A stretch of DNA of 5,202 bases from an uncultured Cloacibacillus sp. (GTDB lineage Bacteria > Synergistota > Synergistia > Synergistales > Synergistaceae), in contig CAKSWL010000177.1 of the NCBI GenBank assembly GCA_934511335.1, forward strand, positions 1-5,202, given 5' to 3'. Made by a program: the position numbers and the translations under genes. The stretch's first letter is position 1. Every line of letters starts with the position of its first letter. A model generated the notes under the pieces. It saw only the letters and a list, made by a program, of their open reading frames with translations. It did no database searches and was not told the origin of the DNA. Positions 1 through 5,202 of the stretch are shown here, one piece after another.

Positions 1-1028
1 AGGTGATGGAGGGAGCCGACGCTATGGCTAAAGCCGGCATTGCGACGGTAGAGCTGAAAGCCAAAGAGGGGCTCGCCCTCATCAACGGCACGCAGTGCAT
101 GACTTCAGTCGCCGCGCACGCCTTGGCGGACGCTCAGACGCTGAAAAAGGCCGCGGACATCATCGGAGCTCTCACCGTGGAGTCGCTGCGCGGCATCAAA
201 AACGCCTATGACCCCCGCATACAGGAGGTCCGCAAACATTCGGGGCAGCAAGATGTTGCGGAAAATATGCGCGCGCTGCTTTGCGGCAGCGAATATGTCA
301 CCTCACAGGGCGAGCTGCGTATGCAGGATTCTTATTCGCTGCGCTGTATCCCGCAGATACACGGGGCAAGCCGCCTCGCCTTAGATTACGTGGCGTCGGT
401 GGTGGACAACGAAATAAACGCGGTGACGGATAATCCTATCGTCTTGGTTGATACTGGAGACGTCTTTTCCGGCGGCAATTTCCACGGGCAGCCGATGGCA
501 ATCGCGGCGGACACGCTGGGCATCGCTTTAGCGGAACTCGGCAATATTTCTGAGCGCCGCATCGCCAAGCTGATCGACCCGGCGCTTAATCATGGAATGC
601 CGGCCTTCCTTGTGAAACATGGCGGCATCAACTGCGGTTTTATGATCCCGCAGTATGTCGCGGCCGCTCTTGTCTCTGAAAACAAGGTCCTCGCGCACCC
701 CGCGAGCGTTGATTCCATTCCCACGTCTGCGGGGCAGGAAGACCACGTCAGCATGGGAACTATCGGTGCGCGCAAGGCCGCTCAGATACTTGAAAACGTG
801 AGAATGGTGCTCGCGATCGAGCTTATGTGCGCCGCTCAGGCCCTTGACCTGCAGGACGAAAGAAAGCTGGGGGTCGGTACGCAGGCCGCCTATGACGTGA
901 TTCGCGGCGTGGTGGACTTTATGGAAGAAGACAGGGTCTTCTATAAAGATCAGAAGGCGGCGGCCCGGCTTATAGCAAACGGTACGCTGGTGGATGCTGT
1001 GGAGGCGGCGGCGGGGGAATTAAAATAA
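1..1028 (+). CDS. hutH: Histidine ammonia-lyase (HutH), C-terminal two thirds; 5' end lies off the left edge
   Basis: HutH is a cytosolic enzyme, usually a homotetramer, that eliminates ammonia from L-histidine to give trans-urocanate, the first step of the Hut pathway. Visible residues are numbered from the GTG at position 3. LALINGTQ (24-31) holds the Asn equivalent to N195 of Pseudomonas putida HutH. MQDSYSLRCIPQIHG (107-121) holds the Gln, Tyr and Arg equivalent to Q277, Y280 and R283. SGGNFHG (156-162) holds the Phe equivalent to F329. TSAGQEDHVSMG (241-252) holds the Gln-Glu pair around E414, which marks histidine rather than phenylalanine or tyrosine lyases. About 168 N-terminal residues, including the Ala-Ser-Gly triad that forms the MIO cofactor, should lie to the left, giving the usual length near 510. 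GTG at 3 and ATG at 6 are internal codons: the reading matches the GEVM-type sequence seen just after the MIO region. No frameshift is seen. The rest of the hut genes would have to be off the left edge, because none follows. Confidence 0.95.
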   Translation, partial: VMEGADAMAKAGIATVELKAKEGLALINGTQCMTSVAAHALADAQTLKKAADIIGALTVESLRGIKNAYDPRIQEVRKHSGQQDVAENMRALLCGSEYVTSQGELRMQDSYSLRCIPQIHGASRLALDYVASVVDNEINAVTDNPIVLVDTGDVFSGGNFHGQPMAIAADTLGIALAELGNISERRIAKLIDPALNHGMPAFLVKHGGINCGFMIPQYVAAALVSENKVLAHPASVDSIPTSAGQEDHVSMGTIGARKAAQILENVRMVLAIELMCAAQALDLQDERKLGVGTQAAYDVIRGVVDFMEEDRVFYKDQKAAARLIANGTLVDAVEAAAGELK

Positions 1029-1048
1029 CAAACGCGCCTATTTTTTTT
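1003..1048 (+). terminator. Possible intrinsic terminator of hutH, overlapping its last codons
   Basis: The last hutH codons contain AGGCGGCG (1003-1010), which can pair with CGCGCCT (1033-1039) as seven base pairs with one bulged G and a 22-nt loop. One A and then an uninterrupted run of eight T (1041-1048) follow at once. A GC-rich stem directly before a T8 tract is the form of a Rho-independent terminator. The bulge and the long loop weaken the call. The T run may instead serve as part of the promoter just downstream. Confidence 0.4.
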
Positions 1049-1068
1049 CGCCGGGCATAGCTTATAAT
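1041..1068 (+). promoter_or_regulatory. Putative sigma-70-type promoter for the BTAD-AAA regulator
   Basis: A perfect TATAAT -10 hexamer lies at 1063-1068. No good TTGACA is present at the expected distance; the best -35 position is the T-rich TTTTTT at 1041-1046 with a 16-nt spacer, matching only the leading TT. Transcription would start near 1075, giving a leader of about 90 nt before the ATG at 1167. The site sits in the only AT-rich stretch of the spacer, which supports the call. The weak -35 box would fit a promoter that needs an activator. Confidence 0.5.
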
Positions 1069-1154
1069 TTAAAACAGTCTTCGGGGGAGGACGCCCATTG
1101 TCTGGATAACGGAAGGCGCGTTCTTCCCACCACACTTTTTATGAAGAAAGATAT

Positions 1155-1166
1155 AGGACGGCAAAG
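1155..1166 (+). promoter_or_regulatory. Ribosome binding site of the regulator gene
   Basis: AGGA at 1155-1158, within AGGACGG, lies eight bases before the ATG at 1167. It is a partial Shine-Dalgarno sequence. The start is also fixed by reading frame: an in-frame TAA at 1107-1109 and no ATG, GTG or TTG between it and 1167. Confidence 0.6.
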
Positions 1167-4100
1167 ATGAATGTAAAAATCACGGTAATAGGCGCACCGT
1201 CAATTGAAATCGATGAAAAGCCTCTGCGGCTTCCCTTGAAAAAAGCCGAGGCCATCGTCTATTACCTTGCCGTCGAAGGAAGCGCCAGCCGTGAGAAGCT
1301 GGCTTCCATCTTCTGGGGCGCTAAAGATGAAAATTCCGCTTATAATAATTTTCGCAACGCCCTCTATCTTCTCAACCAGCACTTTCCAAAAGACTTTATA
1401 AAATCCGATCGCAGAAGCGTTTCTCTCGCTGATTTCGTCTGCGATCTGCGCGACATCGATAAAATAAGCGACATCAAGCATCCGCTTCCGCGCAATCTTG
1501 CCGACGACTTGCTGTACGGTTTTGATGTATCGGAGTGCTCAGATTTCGGCAATTGGCTGCTGATCGTCCGTTCTTATTTCAAAACGAAGGTCACGGAGCT
1601 TCTCAAGGCGCGTGTAACTGCCTGCTACGAGGCGCAGGACGAGGAGAACCTCGAGGCTTCGCTCGAAACGCTTGTCGCGGTTGACCCGTTCGACGAGGAT
1701 TCGACTCTCGAGCTGATGGACCTCTACTTTAATCGGCGCGGAGCGGCGAAGGCCAGTTTCCTTTTTCGTGAATACAGGCGGAGGATGCGCGACGAATTGG
1801 CGCTTTCGCCGTCGGCGCGGGCAGAGGAATATTTTGAACGGATGCTGATGCTGGGCTCTCAGGGCGCGGATAAAGAGTGCGACGCTCCCGACGCTTTCTT
1901 TATCGGAAGAAATGAGGAGCGGCGAAAAATCCTTGAAAGGCTCGAACGAGAGGACAAACGCACGATCGCGATCTTTATAGACGGCGAGGCCGGCATCGGC
2001 AAAACCTCGCTGCTGCATAAAATCATGCCGTTTATAGACCCTAAAAACAATCTAATGCTTTCAACGCGCTCTTACGAAGCCGGCCTAGATTACCCATATT
2101 CTTCATGGAGCAATTTGGTTTCTCAGGCGGCCCTTTATTGCAGCGATGAGACGATCGAAAAAAGCGGCGTCAATATTTCGCTGCTCTCAAGTGTCTTTCC
2201 AAACCTTATGGGAGACAGGCGCATCGTTCACAACGCAGATTCCGCGATCGTATCCGAAAGAACGCCGATCACTGTGGGAAAGGCCGTCAGCCGCCTTGTA
2301 CGTCACGTGGCAGCCGGCCGGCGGCCCGTGATCATACTTGAGGACCTTCACTGGTTCGACGTTCAGTCGACGCAGATGCTTGAGGTTTTCATCGAGAGCC
2401 TCTCTGGGCCGGCGACAATATTCATTACCAGCCGTCCCGAGAAAAGTCCTTACATAATGCGTACCCTATCCCGTCTTGAGGCGGAAGGCTTTATAAACTT
2501 CCTGCATATCCCGCTCGGCCCGTTAGATCGCAGCGACACCGCCTCATTTTGCCTCCGTTTCCTTGATAAGGCGCTGCTGGAATCTAAAGAGAGCGATTAT
2601 TTTTATAAAAAGACCGAAGGCATCCCCCTCCTCCTCACTGAAATAATAAAAACGCTGAGGGCGAACTCAAATGCTGAGCTCTCGGGCGGCGGCCTCGGCG
2701 GGGTGATGCTCGCGCGCTTTGGCGAGGTATCCGAGAAGCCGCGCGAATTTTTAAGGATACTCTCCGTTTTCACAGACGGAGCCTCGATACAATCCATCGC
2801 CACGATAATGAACGAACCGCAGTCAGCAATTTATCCGATAGCGGAAGAACTGCTCGGCAAGCGGCTTATCAAAGAGGTGCATACGATAGACGACGGGGCG
2901 CGAGTCGACTTCCGCCACGCGATGCTCAGAGAGTGCGTATATGACTCCATCCCCGGCTTCAAACTCAGCGAATATCATAAAAAGGCAGCCGATATGCTCA
3001 ATAGGCGCTATTCTCCACAGAAATGGGATCCGGCTCTGAACTCGATGCTTTGTTATCATTACACCAAGGCCGGATTGCCGGAAAACGTCCTCAAACAGCA
3101 CCTGCGTGAAATGATATTCGACATAACGCTCAACCATGACCTCTTCCCCCTGATACAGGACGATATTCTTTATTCATGTTCTTCTCCATACAACGACAGG
3201 TCCGATACGGAAAAGAAAATGGACGAAATTGGGCGCCTGTTTGCCGCCATTCAAAACAACATTTACGGAGAATACCGTAAAGAGGTGCTGCGTATGGAGG
3301 CTTCCTACATGGAGCTTTGCGGCGGCTACCTCGTCTGTTGGGGCGATTACGAGAAGGCCCGCGTGCTGCTGAACCGCGCCATGAAAATATCGCGCGAGCA
3401 TTCATTCAGTACGACTTACATACACTGTCTTGCAAACATGGGACACCTTTTCCTGCAGACCGACAACGCGGCGATGCTGATGCACACGGCACGGGAAATG
3501 CTGCGCGCCGCTCACGACGAAGAACGCGAAAAATATATCGGCATTGCCCTGCGCTACATCGGCGTCGCCTTTCAAATAATGGGCGACTACGCAAAATCGG
3601 AAAAGGTGATGAACCGCTCTATAGAGGTATTTAAGGAACAGGAGCTGCTGGGCAAAAAATACACGTTGAGCATGCTGGCGGCGGAATGCTATATCGGAGA
3701 GAACTATCACTGGCAAGGAGATTTTGAGCGCGCGGTAGCCCACTTTGAGCATTGCATCTCCGTCTGCGAGGGGAAAAAACTGTTCTGGTGCAGCAGCCAC
3801 TTTCACGCCCACTTGGCCGATGTGGCTTTTGATTTGGGCGATATGGATATGATGTATAGCAACGTCGGCCGCGGCGCAGAAATATTTGAGCGCTGCCAGG
3901 GAGGGCGCTGCGGGTCGATTCTCTACAGTCTGAAATCGATAGCGGACGCCGAACAAAAACGTTATAAGGACGCCTACCGCTCACTGGAGATCGGAGAGCT
4001 GCTTTCGGCGCCGATAAGAAAACGTTCATGGATATCGGTCCACGCGATGGCGAAGGCCTATCTCGCCAAGATGCTTGAAGAAGGAGGTTTGCCCCCGCAG

Positions 4101-4217
4101 TTTAACAAGATACTCAAAAAATCTTCAAAAGAATACGCCGAAGAGGCCGCCGCCATCTATTCAAAAATACCAGTTCCGCATCGGGTCAAAATGCTGCGGG
4201 AGCGGTTCGGGCTTTAA
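1167..4217 (+). CDS. Large SARP/BTAD-domain transcriptional regulator with AAA ATPase and C-terminal TPR-like helices
   Basis: Full-length 1016-residue protein, probably a cytosolic ATP-dependent transcriptional activator. Residues 1-95 form an OmpR-like winged helix typical of SARP regulators: SREKLASIFWG (41-51), then NNFRNALYLLNQHF (60-73) as the likely recognition region, then a wing around 78-88. Residues about 105-228 match a bacterial transcriptional activation domain (BTAD) of paired helices. The AAA/STAND-type ATPase begins at FFIGRNEE (244-251). It has Walker A GEAGIGKT (273-280), Walker B VIILED (388-393) followed by LHWFD, a sensor-like IFITSRPE (418-425), EGIPLLLTEI (484-493) and RHAMLRECVYDSI (583-595), all typical of MalT-like regulators. 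Residues about 700-945 hold degenerate TPR-like helical pairs, clearest at 717-745, 793-823, 838-867 and 880-910, a likely site for a signal or partner. No LuxR helix-turn-helix follows at the C-terminus, so DNA binding rests on the N-terminal domain. It lies downstream of hutH, apparently with its own promoter, and converges on the M20 gene. Domain calls are firm; target genes and ligand are unknown. Confidence 0.92.
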   Translation: MNVKITVIGAPSIEIDEKPLRLPLKKAEAIVYYLAVEGSASREKLASIFWGAKDENSAYNNFRNALYLLNQHFPKDFIKSDRRSVSLADFVCDLRDIDKISDIKHPLPRNLADDLLYGFDVSECSDFGNWLLIVRSYFKTKVTELLKARVTACYEAQDEENLEASLETLVAVDPFDEDSTLELMDLYFNRRGAAKASFLFREYRRRMRDELALSPSARAEEYFERMLMLGSQGADKECDAPDAFFIGRNEERRKILERLEREDKRTIAIFIDGEAGIGKTSLLHKIMPFIDPKNNLMLSTRSYEAGLDYPYSSWSNLVSQAALYCSDETIEKSGVNISLLSSVFPNLMGDRRIVHNADSAIVSERTPITVGKAVSRLVRHVAAGRRPVIILEDLHWFDVQSTQMLEVFIESLSGPATIFITSRPEKSPYIMRTLSRLEAEGFINFLHIPLGPLDRSDTASFCLRFLDKALLESKESDYFYKKTEGIPLLLTEIIKTLRANSNAELSGGGLGGVMLARFGEVSEKPREFLRILSVFTDGASIQSIATIMNEPQSAIYPIAEELLGKRLIKEVHTIDDGARVDFRHAMLRECVYDSIPGFKLSEYHKKAADMLNRRYSPQKWDPALNSMLCYHYTKAGLPENVLKQHLREMIFDITLNHDLFPLIQDDILYSCSSPYNDRSDTEKKMDEIGRLFAAIQNNIYGEYRKEVLRMEASYMELCGGYLVCWGDYEKARVLLNRAMKISREHSFSTTYIHCLANMGHLFLQTDNAAMLMHTAREMLRAAHDEEREKYIGIALRYIGVAFQIMGDYAKSEKVMNRSIEVFKEQELLGKKYTLSMLAAECYIGENYHWQGDFERAVAHFEHCISVCEGKKLFWCSSHFHAHLADVAFDLGDMDMMYSNVGRGAEIFERCQGGRCGSILYSLKSIADAEQKRYKDAYRSLEIGELLSAPIRKRSWISVHAMAKAYLAKMLEEGGLPPQFNKILKKSSKEYAEEAAAIYSKIPVPHRVKMLRERFGL

Positions 4218-4221
4218 TTGA

Positions 4222-4284
4222 GGCAAAACATCCGCTGTTGAATAAGGGTGGGTGCTCTGTCTGTTCTTGTTGTTTTGCCCTTTT
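4222..4284 (+). terminator. Probable terminator of the regulator gene
   Basis: A perfect 9-bp inverted repeat, GGCAAAACA (4222-4230) with TGTTTTGCC (4271-4279), begins four bases after the regulator stop codon and is followed by CTTTT. The position right behind the gene and the trailing T run suit an intrinsic terminator. The loop of 40 nt is long and the T run is short, so it may be inefficient or only protect the mRNA 3' end. Confidence 0.5.
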
Positions 4285-4286
4285 AC

Positions 4287-4318
4287 AATTTAAATAGTTC
4301 AAACCTATTTAGGAAATT
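4287..4318. repeat. AT-rich palindrome, possible operator or attachment-like dyad
   Basis: TAAATAG (4291-4297) and CTATTTA (4305-4311) form a perfect 7-bp inverted repeat around the 7-nt centre TTCAAAC. The flanking AATT copies (4287-4290 and 4315-4318) extend the symmetry after a 3-nt bulge on the right. It is not followed by a T tract, so it is not a typical terminator. Its symmetry and AT content are like a protein-binding site, but there is no adjacent gene start for an operator to control. Confidence 0.35.
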
Positions 4319-4493
4319 CTGTGGCGGAAATATTTTTTAAAAAGCGGTTTTAGTAGAGTGATCTGTACATGTCATCCAAAGATAGAGGGCGAAATAAAAG
4401 AGGTAAAGATGCGATCTTTGAGCATGGCTGCATATTTCTCAAAGCAGAAAGACGTTTCTTGCAGAATCGTATTCGCTTTGTGGAGGAGACTGT

Positions 4494-4544
4494 ATGCCGC
4501 GGGAACAAACATCCATAATCAGCTTGTCCCAGAGAGCGCGGTAA
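4494..4544 (+). other. Short open frame of 16 codons behind a strong Shine-Dalgarno sequence
   Basis: GGAGGAG at 4482-4488 lies five bases before ATG at 4494. It is the best ribosome-binding match in the window. The frame reads MPREQTSIISLSQRAR and ends with TAA at 4542-4544, inside the left arm of a small dyad (4540-4561). It resembles a leader peptide in layout, but the sequence downstream on this strand is only the antisense of the M20 gene, so there is no gene for it to control. It may be chance. Confidence 0.15.
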
Positions 4545-4563
4545 CGGAAGATGCCGTTGCCAT

Positions 4564-4610
4564 GCCGTCCTGCGGCGCGCGGCTCTTCAACGGCCGCGCC
4601 GCAGGACGGC
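4564..4610. terminator. Perfect 16-bp GC-rich inverted repeat behind the M20 gene, likely transcript 3'-end hairpin
   Basis: GCCGTCCTGCGGCGCG (4564-4579) is exactly complementary to CGCGCCGCAGGACGGC (4595-4610), with a 15-nt loop. It begins nine bases beyond the M20 stop codon, where a terminator or mRNA-stabilising hairpin is expected. In the M20 direction (- strand) no T run follows, so it is not a standard intrinsic terminator. In the + direction T-rich sequence does follow (4619-4635), but only after eight bases, and it is the antisense of the M20 Lys-rich end. It probably marks the boundary of the two convergent transcripts. Confidence 0.6.
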
Positions 4611-4618
4611 TGCGTGTC

Positions 4619-5202
4619 TTATTTTTTGTTTTTTCGTCTGTTTTTCTCAAAATCGGCGCGCATTTGCTCTCTCAGCTCCGGTTCCGTCAGCACGCGGAGC
4701 ACCGATGTGCCGATTATCCTTGCGCCGCGCCTCATCGCATCGTGCGCGGCGTCCGTCAGCGTCGCCGCCGCGAAGTCGCGTGTGTGCGCCTGAAAGACTT
4801 TCCCGGCGGAGATGCCAAGCTCCGGTTGTATCGCCGGACAGTGATACGTGACGTCGCCGACGTCGGAGGAGCCCATAAAGCCTTTGCACGGCGACACCTT
4901 GAAGCCTTCGGATTCCATCAGCTCCGCCGCCATTTTCTCCGCTGTTTCGTTGGGTGTCATATCCTTGAACGGCAGTTCGAAGCGCCGCCACGTGACCTCC
5001 GTGCCGGTGGCGAGCGCGGCGCCTCTGGCGCAGTTGAAGACTTTCTCGACCACCGTTTCAAGATAATCGTTTTGCGGCGTGCGGAAGTAGAACTGCCCGA
5101 CTGCGCGCTCGGGCACGATGTTCGGCGCGGCGCCGCCGTAGGAGACGATGCCGTGCATGCGCACCTCTGGGCGCACGTGCTGTCGCAGCATGTCTATAGC
5201 TT
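4619..5202 (-). CDS. M20-family amidohydrolase/aminoacylase-like peptidase (AbgB-like), C-terminal half; 5' end lies off the right edge
   Basis: The visible part is about 194 residues. Numbering is from the Met at 5191-5189, which is an internal codon: the frame stays open upstream to the window edge. RMHGIVSYGGAAPNIVPERA (11-30) fits the end of the lid/dimerisation domain of M20D amidohydrolases and of p-aminobenzoyl-glutamate hydrolase subunit B. GFMGSSDVGDVTYHCP (104-119) is the conserved GS(S/T)DVG segment. GKVFQAHTRDF (130-140) carries His136, the expected last metal ligand. The catalytic N-terminal domain with the other metal ligands should lie beyond the right edge; relatives are about 400-480 residues long. 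Such cytosolic metalloenzymes cleave amide bonds of N-acyl amino acids, p-aminobenzoyl-glutamate or dipeptides; the exact substrate cannot be read from this half. The C-terminus NRRKNKK is very basic. The gene converges on the regulator. Family is confident, AbgB identity is not. Confidence 0.88.
   Translation of the reverse strand, partial: AIDMLRQHVRPEVRMHGIVSYGGAAPNIVPERAVGQFYFRTPQNDYLETVVEKVFNCARGAALATGTEVTWRRFELPFKDMTPNETAEKMAAELMESEGFKVSPCKGFMGSSDVGDVTYHCPAIQPELGISAGKVFQAHTRDFAAATLTDAAHDAMRRGARIIGTSVLRVLTEPELREQMRADFEKNRRKNKK

Larger units (their letters stand above)
4285..4618. other. Intergenic spacer between convergent genes with several small hairpins and no recognised gene
   Basis: No protein or RNA family is recognised here. 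On the + strand three short dyads follow each other: AAAGAT/ATCTTT (4405-4410, 4414-4419), CTTTGAG/CTCAAAG (4416-4422, 4438-4444), and GCAGAAA paired with TTTCTTGC across a GACG loop (4444-4462, one bulged T). The first two share 4416-4419 and exclude each other. Then come GGAGGAG (4482-4488), a 16-codon frame at 4494-4544, a dyad at 4540-4561 and the strong inverted repeat at 4564-4610. A 49-codon frame (4369-4518) has no convincing ribosome binding site. The stretch could be decayed sequence, an unknown small RNA, or plain spacer. I cannot tell which from this sequence alone. Confidence 0.5.

Noticed and set aside
3..5. GTG at position 3 as the real start of a short lyase
   Set aside because: The sequence matches the middle of HutH just past the MIO region; an enzyme without the MIO triad would be inactive, so the gene must continue to the left.
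3402..3956. 184-codon - strand frame (also 1539-2018, 159 codons) inside the regulator
   Set aside because: Antisense to a firmly identified coding region, with no recognisable domain and low-complexity Arg/Ala/Pro-type composition; these are frame shadows.
3900..4217. C-terminal LuxR-type helix-turn-helix in the regulator
   Set aside because: Looked for because MalT-like proteins carry one, but residues 910-1016 show only helical, TPR-like and charged sequence.
4369..4518. 49-codon frame on the + strand starting MSSKDRGRNKRGKD
   Set aside because: No convincing Shine-Dalgarno sequence, no recognised family, and it overlaps another open frame and several hairpins; not supported as a gene.
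1107..4550. TAACGGAAG present in both spacers flanking the regulator (1107-1115 and 4542-4550)
   Set aside because: A single shared 9-mer between two spacers of 138 and 401 bases is within chance, and the flanking bases do not match, so it is not called as a repeat pair or insertion boundary.
4551..5066. + strand frames of 80 and 72 codons across the M20 gene (4551-4793, 4848-5066)
   Set aside because: They lie antisense to the conserved M20 motifs and show no family resemblance.
1..5202. CRISPR array, tRNA, rRNA, insertion sequence or phage-type genes
   Set aside because: No regularly spaced repeats, cloverleaf-like segments, transposase motifs or phage proteins were seen on either strand.

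Overview
The window looks like ordinary chromosome from an anaerobic, amino-acid-degrading bacterium with moderately high GC. It holds two gene ends cut by the window edges and one complete gene between them. The 3' two thirds of a histidine ammonia-lyase gene (hutH) enters from the left on the + strand. A complete 1016-residue regulator (winged helix, BTAD, AAA ATPase and TPR-type helices) follows on the same strand. The 3' half of an M20-family amidohydrolase/aminoacylase-like gene faces them from the right edge on the - strand. Histidine catabolism, an amidohydrolase and a very large SARP/MalT-like regulator together suggest a peptide- or amino-acid-fermenting lineage. The phylum Synergistota (Cloacibacillus- or Synergistes-like) is my best guess. 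It rests on general resemblance, not on a marker gene.

Region by region: 1-1028 is the C-terminal part of HutH with nearly all residues that line the active site after the MIO triad. 1029-1166 is a 138-bp spacer with a T8 tract (possible hutH terminator), a perfect TATAAT -10 box, several small dyads and a Shine-Dalgarno-like AGGA before the regulator start. 1167-4217 is the regulator, whose start is fixed by an upstream in-frame stop with no alternative start codon between. 4218-4618 is a 401-bp spacer between convergent genes. It has a terminator-like dyad just after the regulator, an AT-rich palindrome, a run of small overlapping hairpins, a GGAGGAG-led 16-codon frame and a perfect 16-bp GC-rich inverted repeat. 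4619-5202 is the M20 gene.

How the genes may work together: HutH removes ammonia from histidine to give urocanate, the first step of histidine use. The M20 enzyme probably frees an amino acid or small amine from an amide-linked substrate. The regulator has the build of a signal-sensing, ATP-driven activator, and its neighbours are plausible but unproven targets. A likely promoter of its own and a possible terminator after hutH suggest separate transcription. No mobile element, CRISPR array, tRNA or rRNA is visible. I see no clear new system. The most unusual material is the structured, non-genic 4218-4618 spacer.
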